A stretch of 64,000 bases of DNA, from positions 5,176,979 to 5,240,978 of the forward strand of contig NC_040022.1 of assembly GCF_000972845.2 (NCBI RefSeq), read 5' to 3'. The DNA comes from Larimichthys crocea (taxonomy: Eukaryota > Chordata > Actinopteri > Sciaenidae). Every line of letters starts with the position of its first letter. Positions within the stretch are counted from its first letter, which is position 1. A program made the position numbers and the translations under genes. The notes beneath the pieces are model-generated. The model made no database searches and was not told the DNA's origin. It saw only the letters and a program-made list of their open reading frames with translations. Of this stretch, positions 12,101 through 21,900 are shown piece after piece.

Positions 12101-14128
12101 GCTGGAAGCGCTTCCCTTTATTTATCTTGATCATCTCCTCTTTGTGGGCGTGGTACGGCTTCAGCTGTTCTACTTTGATCCAGGCACTATAGACAGGCAC
12201 ACAGAAACAGAGCTCTTAAAACATTTGACGGAATATCAGTCAGAACAGAAGTGTGTGTGTTTTCGTATTCAGACTTACTGGTCTTCAGTTCCAAAGAATT
12301 TCACAAAATGGCATTTTTTGCCCCTGGGCTTTTTCAGGTCCTTGGGAGGGCTTACTATCTGAAACGTAAATAAATATTGTGGTCCAACATTAGCACAAGG
12401 TCTGTGATGCAAATGTTAGACTCTGTTGTTATGTTTCACTCCTTACCTTTCCTGGCCATGGTGGGTAACGCCCAAGCTTCCCCCTGAAAGAAAAACATGG
12501 TACATGTTTAAAAACACTATGGCTGTATATCAGACCTCAATATGTGTTTATAGACTATTATAGAGCAAAATATGTCCGTAGCACTGAGTATTAAAAGCTG
12601 TCAAGCACAGAAAGCTGGCAGCAAGTGTCCTTTTCTTGTTTACTTCCTCTTTGGTCAAACAGTGTCAGTTTTAAATACAAGAAATGTTCAGTTTCACGTC
12701 GCTCAAACGTCTTTTATGACCAGCGTGTGGGACTTAGTCGCATCTAGCGGCGTAGCTGCGGATTGCAAGATCCTCGTTTCACCACTCTCTCTCCTTCCTA
12801 GCGTGAAACCACAGGGGCCCCAAAGCACACAGTTAAGATTACATTCAATTTCTGCCGTACGCTGTCAACAGAGCCTCCTAAATCACAGACACATTGGACT
12901 TTTGAGACAGCATCAGAGAACTTTGGCTTCTTTAGTTAGAAAGCTACATATTGTGTTGTGCCTGTGTCACTACTATGAAAAGAAGAGAGTAGACAAACTG
13001 GCCATGGAAGGGCACAGATACCTAATCTAGTAAGGCATGTGTTGTTTCATTTTGTCGAGGCTGCCCTAAATGATTATCTCAAGGCGTTTTTCTGCTTGTG
13101 CCTCTGGTTTCTCTTGGATGGCTGTCCTCATAAATGGTTGAACCATTTCCTCTTGCCACATTACATGATTTCCAACATCAAACTCAGACAGGTGAGGGCT
13201 GTGCCTCACACTTACGATTGTAATCGAGCAGTTGCCATGAACCTAACAGCTGCCATGTTACTTAACATATTCAAAGCAGATTTAGGCAACTAAAAAAAGA
13301 ACAAGAGGAAACAAATGCTCGCCGCTTGAACCGCTGTTGTGTAACCTCACTGAAATGCGTTGCCCGTTCGGACCTTAAGTAACAAAAGTGTAGCAAAAGT
13401 CTCCCTCTCAAAGCACTCGTTGTCATTTTGTAATGTTTTTCCATTCTCGATAATAGAATCATAACAAACACAAAAAAGGCTAAATAAGGGGACCGGTGTG
13501 ACGTTATTCTCCGCCTACACCACCAGCCATGTCGCATATCTGGTTTAAATGAGTTATTTAACCTAAATTTAGACTTTAGTGGAAACAAGTCGACATATTA
13601 GAGCAGTGTTGTTTGCAGACAAACAGCCGTTAACACGGAAGCAGAGAATGCGCGAGGCTAACTGTTAACTACAGTAACGTTCGATATCCGCTCGAGCTAC
13701 CGTACTCGAAAAGCTCGTCACGGACCACAACATTAGACAAATTCAAACATGTAGCTGTAAACACGTCGGCGCAAGAGTTTAAACTATAGGAGATAAGTTT
13801 GTATCTGAGGGGAAACTAACGCTTTCTAGTTTTGCGCTCAGCGCATTTTGCCGTAGCTCGTCCGCTAGCTGTAAAGCTAACGACGGCTGCTGGCTGAGTC
13901 AGCTCGGCTAACAATTTGTTTGGGTTCACCATCAAGCAGCAGACTGCGCGGACACGTCCAGCGACCAGGTCTGCTAAACACCGACACGACAACATTAACG
14001 TCAGGCTAACTACTTTTTTTTTTTTGTTGCAAAACAAAGCCATTTAGCAAGAAACGGAGGCGTCAGACAAACGCTGTAAGGTTATCTCACCACACTATGT
14101 CTCCGATCCTCAGATGCACCGTCGCCAT
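3155..14128 (-). CDS. glyr1: GLYR1: PWWP-domain nucleosome reader / cytokine-like nuclear factor N-PAC, 17 exons
   Basis: GLYR1 is a nuclear protein whose PWWP domain binds H3K36me3 chromatin and which acts as cofactor of the demethylase KDM1B; this role is known for the family. Coding exons, 5' to 3' on the minus strand: 14091-14128, 12447-12483, 12279-12358, 12048-12186, 10906-11016, 9300-9387, 8756-8802 (inferred), 7839-7892, 6943-6993, 6010-6083, 5683-5782, 5396-5506, 5192-5293, 4890-5052, 4464-4643, 4175-4299, 3155-3229. They sum to 1,575 nt (524 residues; human about 553). The PWWP domain (about residues 8-70) contains RYPPWPGK. A lysine-rich linker follows. The Rossmann motif [11 protein letters not shown] starts near residue 242. 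The protein ends SAVYRAYIH, as in mammals. In the motif [12 protein letters not shown] the position of the catalytic lysine of active beta-HADs is Met (about 408), so it is a structural, non-catalytic fold. All introns are GT-AG. The start is the first ATG of exon 1, matching the family N-terminus. Identity is certain; exon 7 is not. Confidence 0.96.
6222..6900. mobile_element. MITE-like non-autonomous DNA transposon in GLYR1 intron 9
   Basis: Terminal inverted repeats are visible: the left end at 6230-6252 reads CTTTGGTATTTTTCAACCTG and continues GAC, and the right end at 6875-6896 is its reverse complement except for one missing T. The internal sequence resembles an interspersed element I recognise from other teleost genomes, and no transposase is encoded. 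A SINE (6580-6752) is inserted within it. The right end stops about 45 bases from the exon 9 donor. Confidence 0.8.
6580..6752 (-). mobile_element. tRNA-derived SINE, nested copy
   Basis: On the minus strand it has a degenerate tRNA B-box (GGCTCAAATCCC), then TGTCATTCCCCCTCTCTCTG, a CTTCCTGTCTCT motif and an A-rich tail. This is the same body as the SINEs at 20545 and 41244, but more diverged. It sits inside the MITE at 6222-6900, so it arrived later. Confidence 0.7.
8756..8802 (-). CDS. glyr1: candidate GLYR1 exon 7 (phase-rescuing, alanine-rich)
   Basis: Exon 6 (9300-9387) leaves phase 1 and exon 8 (7839-7892) enters in phase 0, so joining them directly shifts the frame to a stop after about 16 codons. 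This 47-nt segment has length 2 modulo 3, an ideal GTGAGT donor and an AG acceptor. It reads through without a stop as [15 protein letters not shown], restoring the frame into [11 protein letters not shown]. The alanine run comes from a short GCN repeat. The acceptor has a poor pyrimidine tract and other AGs lie nearby. The assignment rests on phase and donor only; no homologous peptide is known to me. Confidence 0.5.
12484..14090 (-). other. GLYR1 intron 1
   Basis: This 1.6-kb intron has good splice ends (GTGAGA donor; TTTCTTTCAG acceptor). The 152-codon plus-strand frame at 12572-13030 is not recognisable and is treated as chance. Apart from the CpG-rich start I see no gene or recognisable repeat. 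Confidence 0.7.
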
Positions 14129-14250
14129 CTTACAACTTTAATAAAACGTCGCACTGAATGAGGGGAAAGACAACACACACCCACTAATCACATGTGAGCA
14201 GAAGCCCTTCCTCTCCATGTAACATCCGCCACTGTGTTTATTTTTACTTT
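13615..14250 (-). promoter_or_regulatory. GLYR1 promoter and CpG-rich 5' region
   Basis: Sequence flanking exon 1 has many CpG dinucleotides, concentrated within the start of intron 1 (about 13615-14090), unlike the AT-rich surroundings. This is typical of a housekeeping CpG promoter. No TATA box was recognised. The 5' UTR start cannot be fixed from sequence alone. Confidence 0.45.
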
Positions 14251-14799
14251 GAAACTACTTCACAACAAGCTTTGAACATATAACCGTACGAGATATGAAA
14301 ACAGTAAACATTGTCCATCTATAAATAAAGAACATTACAGCGACATGACTATAAACCAAAATAAAAACAGATGCGGTGGTATGTATACATGTCATAAATA
14401 AATAGGCTGAAACAGTTGTGCTACATGTTATATTTTAACTTAATATTTAATAAGCTTTAATTTCAAATAAGACTCATTTCTGTAGTGTAAAGAGCATAAC
14501 CAGCCTGCTGCTATGTTCAGATATTTTAACACAATTTACTGCCACTTACTGGTGGGAGGACGAACATCTCTCTGTGTCTTTTTTATGTCTCTTCGCCAAT
14601 AACTCAGCAGATATTATGGTACTCTTCCAGAACAATATGAAGTATTTGTACAATAAACACCTGTAGCGATACATCTGTGCACAAAATACTTAACATAATT
14701 AATATTTGCTGCATAAATAAGAGGTCAAAGTTAAATCACTTTTTCAATTTATATTAAGTGGATCTGCTAAAACCTATTTTCAGAGATAAACTGAAAGTT
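14251..14799. other. GLYR1-PPL intergenic, AT-rich
   Basis: Between the GLYR1 promoter and the repeat that follows I see only AT-rich sequence, with no exon, RNA gene or recognisable motif. Confidence 0.6.
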
Positions 14800-15305
14800 G
14801 AGCATGAAGTACTGTATTTAAGTACAACTTTGAGGTACTTTTGAGTATTCCCATCTCATGCAACTTTGTGCTTATATTCCACCAGATTTATTTGTTAACT
14901 TTAGTTAGTTACTTTGTAGGTCAGATAATAATACAAAATATAATCAACAAATCAAATAGGATGCAAAATATGATACATCATCATTATTATTATTTTTTTA
15001 CAAGACTTTATTGATCCCCAGGGGCAAAATTCACAACCTACCCAGCAGTATATAAAGTAATTAAAATTATTCCAACTATACAGGCTGCAATATTAAAGTG
15101 ATGTACACATTAATGCATTAGTAATTATAATCCAGTAATATAATGTGGATTATTCAGAGACTGGCCATTCTGCATAATGAGTATTTTAACATTTGGTACT
15201 TAAAGTACAATATTTTAATACTTTTGTACTTTTAAGTAACATTACTTGTAACAGAATATTTCTACACTGTGGTATGCTTCTTTTACTTAATGAAAAGAAC
15301 TACTA
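14800..15305. mobile_element. teleost interspersed repeat rich in AAGTAC words
   Basis: The ends carry the alternating TTAAGTAC / GTACTTTTAAGTAAC words and the phrase ATTTCTACACTGTGGTA that mark a repeat I recognise as common in percomorph genomes. The middle contains a piece ending in TTTATTGATCCCCAGGGG, typical of another teleost repeat. A shorter relative lies at 50982-51090. No coding capacity is seen. Confidence 0.65.
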
Positions 15306-15814
15306 AAGAGTACCTTTCCCGCTGGCTGTCTGACAGTCTTAACTGAAAGACAACTTAGTAGTTTTTTCGCGGTCTTCATAAGGAGGATGAAAGCCTCGAT
15401 AAATAATTTATTTGAGTAGGTTTAATACATCATAACACTAATTTAGACTTTATTATTATTAATAATTATTATGCAAGACAGGAACCTCCAACTTGTATGT
15501 AGCATGTATGTGGTATTACAGTATTCTCTTTATAGTTTGCCAGACGAATTTTGTCATTTGGTAAAGCAGTGTAAAATTTCTTCTTCTTATTATTATTATT
15601 ATTGTTGTTGTTGTTATTAGCATTCCATGCAAATGAGTCTACACCAGCTCTACAGGTGCAGGAACATCACTTAGTATTTTATCAACATATCATACTTATA
15701 TATTTAATGCTTTGCACTGGATGTCCATCATCAAGATATCGTATACAGAATGAAATTCTTCTCAGCAATAATATGTCTGACTGTGATTAGAGGAAATACA
15801 AAAAACATACAATT
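15306..15814. other. intergenic sequence between PPL 3' end and repeat
   Basis: AT-rich with a short (TTA/TTG)n tract near 15586-15617. The small open frame 15602-15790 is not recognisable. No gene seen. Confidence 0.6.
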
Positions 15815-16221
15815 TTTCCAGTTTGATTTGACGTTTATTTAAGCTTACAGAGCACAAATGAGATAAACCTGGGAAAACCCCACAAATAAATGAAACATTT
15901 AGTACCCATGTGAATTTCCATGGCATTATCAAATGAAAGATATGTTCTCTACCCTAGTACCCAGTGTAAGAAATGAAAGCACAGCTGAGCAAACTTTTCC
16001 TTCCACATAAAATGTTATGCAGTTGGGTGTAACAATAGTAATATATATCCATATATCCAGTACCACAAAATTGAATATGCAGAAGCAAATAAATACACAG
16101 TGCATTTAGGAATCATGGATGCAGTCACCATAGTATTGAAGTCAGAATAGAAGTACAGTATTTTTAATTAACAAGATGAAACAGAGGAAATCTTGTAGCA
16201 TCAAATAAAAAATGCACATTT
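15815..16221 (-). other. PPL 3' UTR with poly(A) signal
   Basis: About 400 nt follow the periplakin stop codon. A canonical AATAAA on the minus strand (TTTATT at 15834-15839) is followed downstream by a T/GT-rich stretch suited to 3' end formation. The compact 3' UTR is consistent with a single strong terminal signal. Confidence 0.65.
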
Positions 16222-18903
16222 TTAGTATGTTTCATTCTTGTTTTTGCCCGACACCATTACACCAAACTCTTGAATGGAGATTTCTTTGTTGTGGTACTGC
16301 TGAAGCTGACGATTAGTGATGTGCCCAAGACGCAATGCCTCTTCAATGGAGAACTTTTTGCCTGATTTTCTGTCATGAAGAACCGAAGATTCACCACTGG
16401 GGTCCTTTACCGTGATTTCCTCCCAGTCACACTCCTGGCTCTGCAGGTTGACGAACATCTTCCAGTCGATCAGCCCTAGTTTGTAGGCCTCCTCAGGTCG
16501 CATCTCTTTGCCTGTATCTGGGTCGATGACCACGATAGACCGACGAAGATGGCTCTCCCTCTGTTCCTTCTTTGCCCTCACAGCTGTCAGGCCCTTTTGA
16601 AGCTTCTCGATCTCTAGATCCTTCTGCGTGGTTACACCTCTGAGGTCTGCTAGTTCCCTCTGGAGAGAGTCAAGCCTCAACTCCAGGTTCTTTCCATCCT
16701 CCCTTGGTGCGGATTCAGTGATGAGCCGAGTCTCTTTGCTGGTGATGTCAATCTCGGACCGAAGCTTGCGGATCTCATTCTGCAGCCTATGGTTTTCTTG
16801 CTGCAGTCTGCTACTTTCATCACGGATGTAGTCAAGCTCTTTAGAAGACTTGGTCTTAGTGAATTCCATCTCAGATAGCCTGGAAGTGAGAGTCGAGAAC
16901 TCTGTGTCAAGTTCTCGCCTTCTCCTTTTCTCCTCTTCCAGAGTCCTCCTTAGGTTCTCAATCTCAATCTCGGCCTCTGGGTCCCTCTCAACTTGGACCT
17001 TTTCAGTGCGGACAACTCTTTCCTTCACGTCCACCTTCTCTAGGGCGATCTGCTGCTGGATGAGAGCATTCAATTCTTTCTCGAGCAGAGTGCGTTTGTG
17101 TTTCTCTTCATCAAGCTGCAGCCTGAGGATAGAGTGTTCCTTCTCCTGTTGGGGATCCTGCTGCAGGACTACCTTCTGTTTGACAGTCACCTTCTCGCGA
17201 TTTTCTTTGTCTCGGAGCTCAAGCTCATGGAGTCTGACCCTAAGCCTTTGGATCTCCAATTCGGCATCACGCCTTGCCCTGCGCTCACGCTCCAGTTCTT
17301 CCAGTTGCAGATCCAGATCATTCTTTTGCCTCTGCAGTTGGTAGAGCTCTGTTTTCAGGCTCTCCTTTTGTTTCTGCTCATTGCCGATGTTCAGTACAAA
17401 TGTGTCACACTCTGACCTGAGGAGAGGATCTTCCTCCATCTTGACCACTTCTTGCTGAACAATCTTCTCACGGACCTGAGAAAGATCCATTTTCCTTAGT
17501 CTGATCTTCTCTTCTTGGGCTGACCGGTCTCTCTCAAGGTCAAGGCGTTTCTTCTGTTCATCAGCCAGTTTCCTTTTGAGAGTCTCAATTTCTTCCTTGG
17601 TCTTGGGGTCTTCTCTGTATTGCAGCACTTCATTGACTACCTCTTTAGTCTGCACCTGGGGTTTGGTGTCTCTCCATCTTTGAATTTCATCACGAAGTTG
17701 ACGGATTTCCATCTCAGATTTCTCAGTTTGGTGGGTTTTATCTACAATTTCATTGCGGAGTCTCTCCAGTTCTCTTTCAGTCTGTGGATCTGTCTTGTAT
17801 TTGATGACTTCTTTGATGATCTCTTTCACCTCAATTTGAGGGCCTCTGTTTCTCAGCATGGTCAGCTCATCCTGCAGGGACCTAAGCTGGAGCTCTGAAT
17901 CTTTATAACGCCTTTGGTGTTCTACAAGTTCAAGTCGGAGATTGGCAACCTCATTCTCAGCCTTGGGGTCTGGACGGACAATCTCCCGCACCTTCTCCTG
18001 AATAATAACTTTGGATTTCTCCTCCTCTAGGTTGGAAATTTTCCTCTGGAGGTCAGCCTTTTCTCGCTGTGATGATCTTCGTTTGGTCTTCTCATCTTCA
18101 TACTGCCTCCTGAGATTTTCTACCTCCCTTTCAAATGCAACATCTTTCTCTACTTTCAGCACTTCCTTTATGGAAATCTTTTCCTCTGCCATTGCTTTCT
18201 CCTTCTCCAGCCTTTTGAGCTTCTCCTGAAGAAACAAGAGTTCATCTTCCAGCTGTTTCCTTCCATCCATTTCCTTCTGCTTCCTGTCAAGGAGCACCCG
18301 GTACTCTGTCTCAAGCTGGGGATCATTCTGGACTTTGATCACCTCCTCTTCAGTGATCACCTCCTGCTCCTTGTTCTTCTCTTCTGCCAGGAGTGTCACC
18401 TGCTTTTGTATCTGAATCAGCTCATTGTCTTTTAGCAATTTAAGCCTTCTTAGCTCATCCAGCTCCTCCCGAAGCTTGCGTACCTCCTCCTCCTGACCAC
18501 GGTCTCTTTCTATACGCAGGACCTCCTTCACTGTGTATTGCTGTGCCCCTTCTTTGACCTCTGTTTCAAGGCCACGCAGCTTCAACTTCAATACTTCAAG
18601 GTCATTCTCCAGGACATGAGTAGAGCGGCGCTCCTCTGAGAGTTTTTGCTGGACTTTATGGACTTCTTCATCGAGTTGGGGGTCAGGAACCTTTTTGATC
18701 AGCTCCTTCTTGACAATTGTGTCTTGAGGCTTCTGTCCTTCAAGGGTATAGATGTCTGTCTGTATAAGCTCAATTTCTTTCTCTAGCTGCTCCCTCCTCT
18801 GGACCTCTTCTTCTAGCTGCTTTCTGATTCTCCAAGGCTCTTCTCCAGGGGCAGCATGGACTGTCTTGACATTTGCACACTGGATCATATCGATCTCAGG
18901 TTG
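16222..18903 (-). CDS. ppl: PPL terminal exon: coiled-coil rod and C-terminal linker
   Basis: A single 2,682-nt exon encodes residues 868-1760, following the long terminal-exon architecture of plakins. The rod (about 880-1640) is glutamate, lysine, arginine and leucine rich with heptads, and carries ten acidic-turn motifs (mostly DP) spaced about 60 residues apart. The C-terminus (RRSIVVIDPDTGKEM, then LGLIDWKMFVNLQSQECDWE and HDRKSGKKFSIEEAL) is the plakin linker module that binds intermediate filaments. Full plakin-repeat domains are absent, as is normal for periplakin. The acceptor is CTCTATAG at 18904-18911. Confidence 0.97.
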   Translation of the reverse strand, partial: QPEIDMIQCANVKTVHAAPGEEPWRIRKQLEEEVQRREQLEKEIELIQTDIYTLEGQKPQDTIVKKELIKKVPDPQLDEEVHKVQQKLSEERRSTHVLENDLEVLKLKLRGLETEVKEGAQQYTVKEVLRIERDRGQEEEVRKLREELDELRRLKLLKDNELIQIQKQVTLLAEEKNKEQEVITEEEVIKVQNDPQLETEYRVLLDRKQKEMDGRKQLEDELLFLQEKLKRLEKEKAMAEEKISIKEVLKVEKDVAFEREVENLRRQYEDEKTKRRSSQREKADLQRKISNLEEEKSKVIIQEKVREIVRPDPKAENEVANLRLELVEHQRRYKDSELQLRSLQDELTMLRNRGPQIEVKEIIKEVIKYKTDPQTERELERLRNEIVDKTHQTEKSEMEIRQLRDEIQRWRDTKPQVQTKEVVNEVLQYREDPKTKEEIETLKRKLADEQKKRLDLERDRSAQEEKIRLRKMDLSQVREKIVQQEVVKMEEDPLLRSECDTFVLNIGNEQKQKESLKTELYQLQRQKNDLDLQLEELERERRARRDAELEIQRLRVRLHELELRDKENREKVTVKQKVVLQQDPQQEKEHSILRLQLDEEKHKRTLLEKELNALIQQQIALEKVDVKERVVRTEKVQVERDPEAEIEIENLRRTLEEEKRRRRELDTEFSTLTSRLSEMEFTKTKSSKELDYIRDESSRLQQENHRLQNEIRKLRSEIDITSKETRLITESAPREDGKNLELRLDSLQRELADLRGVTTQKDLEIEKLQKGLTAVRAKKEQRESHLRRSIVVIDPDTGKEMRPEEAYKLGLIDWKMFVNLQSQECDWEEITVKDPSGESSVLHDRKSGKKFSIEEALRLGHITNRQLQQYHNKEISIQEFGVMVSGKNKNETY

Positions 18904-21900
18904 CTATAGAGGGGAAATACTTATTAATATTGTTGTTTTTCAATTAAATTAGTTATCATTTTTATTACTATCATGTGAAAATATTTCACCTGGTTGAGAA
19001 GACTCTGGGCGAACTCCAGATTCTGTAGCCTTTGCTTGTTCACAGCGTTCACCTCAGTAAACTTAGCCTCAATAGCAGCTTCCTGTAAACATTGAAATAA
19101 CATGTCATGGAAAGTACAAAGTAAATCCTTAACTTACGTCAGTGGTTAGCAACTTCTTTGGTGCATGGCCATTGAAATTCAGCATGTGATTTAGATTGTT
19201 TCAATTGAGTTGTTTTTAGAAGCATGACAAGGAGAAATCTAGTAATGCAAAACCCACTGCATGCTCTTGAATAAACTTGTATGTCATGGTGATCTCATCA
19301 GGGTAATCTTGATTTTGTCTTGAGCCTTTACCATAAAATCTCTGTTACAAACCAGGACTGTGGAGTTTAAAATATGTGTGTGTTTGTCAGACATTGTGTG
19401 TAGGAAGCAGGGTTTCTAAGGTCCTAATTCCCACCAGGAACTAAAAGTCAGGATATCATGTCATTGTTGTGCCTCACCTCTCCCTTGACAGTTAGCGCAG
19501 GTGATTCCAGTCTGCTCCTCTTGTATGTCTGGGGTACAAGTCCATCCTCAAGGTCAAGGATAGATCTGAACTTCTCAGTTTCATTCTCGTAGTCCTAAAA
19601 CGAAAAGTAAGTTAAGAATTAACATGCTTTTATCTTACTGTATTTCTGCAAATGAAAGATATATGTAGAACACGTACTTTCACAGCTTGTTGGTAAAGCT
19701 GGGCATTTTTGGAGATGTTGTTCAAGTCAGACTCCTTTCTTACAATATCAGAGAGTAAATTCTGTAGAAAACAGAAAAGTTGGTATCAGCTTTTTTTTGT
19801 AGCACAATATTCCTTTGCACCAGCAATATGCAGAATATAAACTGCCCTGCTGTTCATCACGCTTACCCTCTGATTCTTGAGCTTGGTCTCCACTTGTCTT
19901 GTGTCATCAGTTTCATGCGGCTCGTAGTTTGGGACGCGAGACAACCAGCTGTTCAGATTGTCATAATCATTGCTGTAATTTTTGTATGCCATCTTGGCTC
20001 TCTGCAAGCTTTGAGACCTGTAACACACAAGAGAGATAATTTCACATATTTTATGTGTTGGTCTATGTGATGGTCTATGTGATTATTGAACACTACTGTA
20101 GGCTACTTGGCCCTTCTTGTTCTAATTCTCTCACCTGGTGTCAATCTGCCTGTTGAGGTTGTTCAAGCGTTTATTGAGCTTCTGGACATCTGCTTCTTGT
20201 CTCTCAATGTCAGGGCAGTGCTCTTGGAATTTGGTGGCCATGTTCTCACAGCTGCCTTTGGCCAAACGCAGGTTCTGCTCTGTCTCAGTGACAAGTGCCC
20301 TCTTGGACCTCAGGTCTGATGCAATATCCTGCCAGGGTAGCAAGGAGGACTTTGTCACTAATATGTCAGGCTATAGTGTGACTAGTTACGAGCAATATAT
20401 AAAAGTATAGTTAGAACAAAAACATAATCTTTAAGCAGAAACTTTGTGTTTGCACCATCTTTGTAAACCTTGATATAGTGTATTGCTCAGGTGCAGCCAT
20501 TGGAAAATAATATACACCCGATATTAGTTTACATCCAGTATTTAAAATTTAAGATATTTGGCCTTTTTGACTTTTGTTTGACAGAGACAGCTTGAAGAGT
20601 GACAGGAAATGTGGAGAGAGAGAAATGTGGAGTGACATGCAGGAAAGAGCCCAGGGTTCGTATTTGAACCCTGGGACACCGCCGCAAGGACTGAGCCTTT
20701 GTACATGGGGCAGATGCACCGACTGAGCTAAAGACACCCCTCACACCCAGTATTTACTCTGCTTCTGTTTTAAGTAATTGCCAGTATTGCCTTTTTTCAG
20801 TCAGAGTGAGATGTCTTTGTAATGGGTGCCGAAGAATAAAAGAGCCATCTTACTGCAAGCTCCCGCTGTGTTTTCTCAAGTGAAGAGATGTCCGATGGAG
20901 CAACCTCTTCCCTGGCCAGCTTGTTCTCATAGGTGGAGAGTGAAGTCTTTGCATTTTGAAGGGAAGTTTCCAGCTGGTTGGCATTCTTCACCCTATAACA
21001 AAGGTGAATGTTTACGTGTGTAAGTTATTAGTTGAGTAGATTAGTTAAGAAAAGTATGTCAATACTTTAAAAACAATTTAGAAACACAAGTAATATTGCT
21101 CTTAGAGCAACCACTGAAGAGATAAGACCAAGAAGATACTGAGAGTCCCATACTTGTCCTGAGAGGCCTGAAGAAGGTCCTCGATCTTGGTGTACTTCTT
21201 GTTGGTTCCATCCACCTTGCTGGAGAGTTGAGAAGCACTGGCACAATTTGGGTTTGAGACCAAGAAGCTCTTTGCTTCCTGCACTTTAGTGGACTTCTCT
21301 GGTTCAATCCTACTGACAGCAGCAGCAATGTCCTAAATGGAAACAGCTGGGTTAGTGAGTTGTAAAATGCAGAAATTCTCTCTCTCTCTCTATGCTGTCT
21401 GGGTTTGTGTGAAACAGTATTTAATTTCAGCAACAAAATGAAGCAGAAGTTATTACCCTCAAATCCTGCAGGCGGTCAGCGCTGTCCTGCAGAGGTCTGT
21501 TCTGCTCCAGCGGCGGGCGAACTCGAGCATAAATGGCCTTTTCCTGTTTGTCTAGGTCGCTGTAGACTTTATCCAGACCGGCCATCAGCTGGCGGCACTG
21601 CTGCTCCTGCTTGTCTGAGGTCACACAGAGCATGATGAGCTTTGTTATTTGTCTTCATCTACTTTCTTCAGAGTGGCATAGAGTGACAGCTCTGGTAGGC
21701 AGTAAAACATGCCTTACAGGACTTTAACATTTCCAATGAAATACTGGTCTGGCATCTAGTAACCAAAAGGTTTGTTTTTCTTATTGGCAGAATTCATTTT
21801 TTTGCTATGTCTCTTTAAAGCAATGTTTCCAGGTCTCAGCAGTTAACTTTATTAGTACAATATTATCAATACCAATAAAAAACATGACCCAACCTATAAA

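Noticed and set aside
16850..17415. Long serine/leucine-rich plus-strand frames
   Set aside because: They are the antisense of the periplakin coiled-coil exon; the codon pattern explains their length.
20660..20740. tRNA-like A and B boxes suggesting a tRNA gene
   Set aside because: They sit in the head of a SINE with a conserved body, A-rich tail and target-site duplications; no cloverleaf with an intact anticodon arm was evident.
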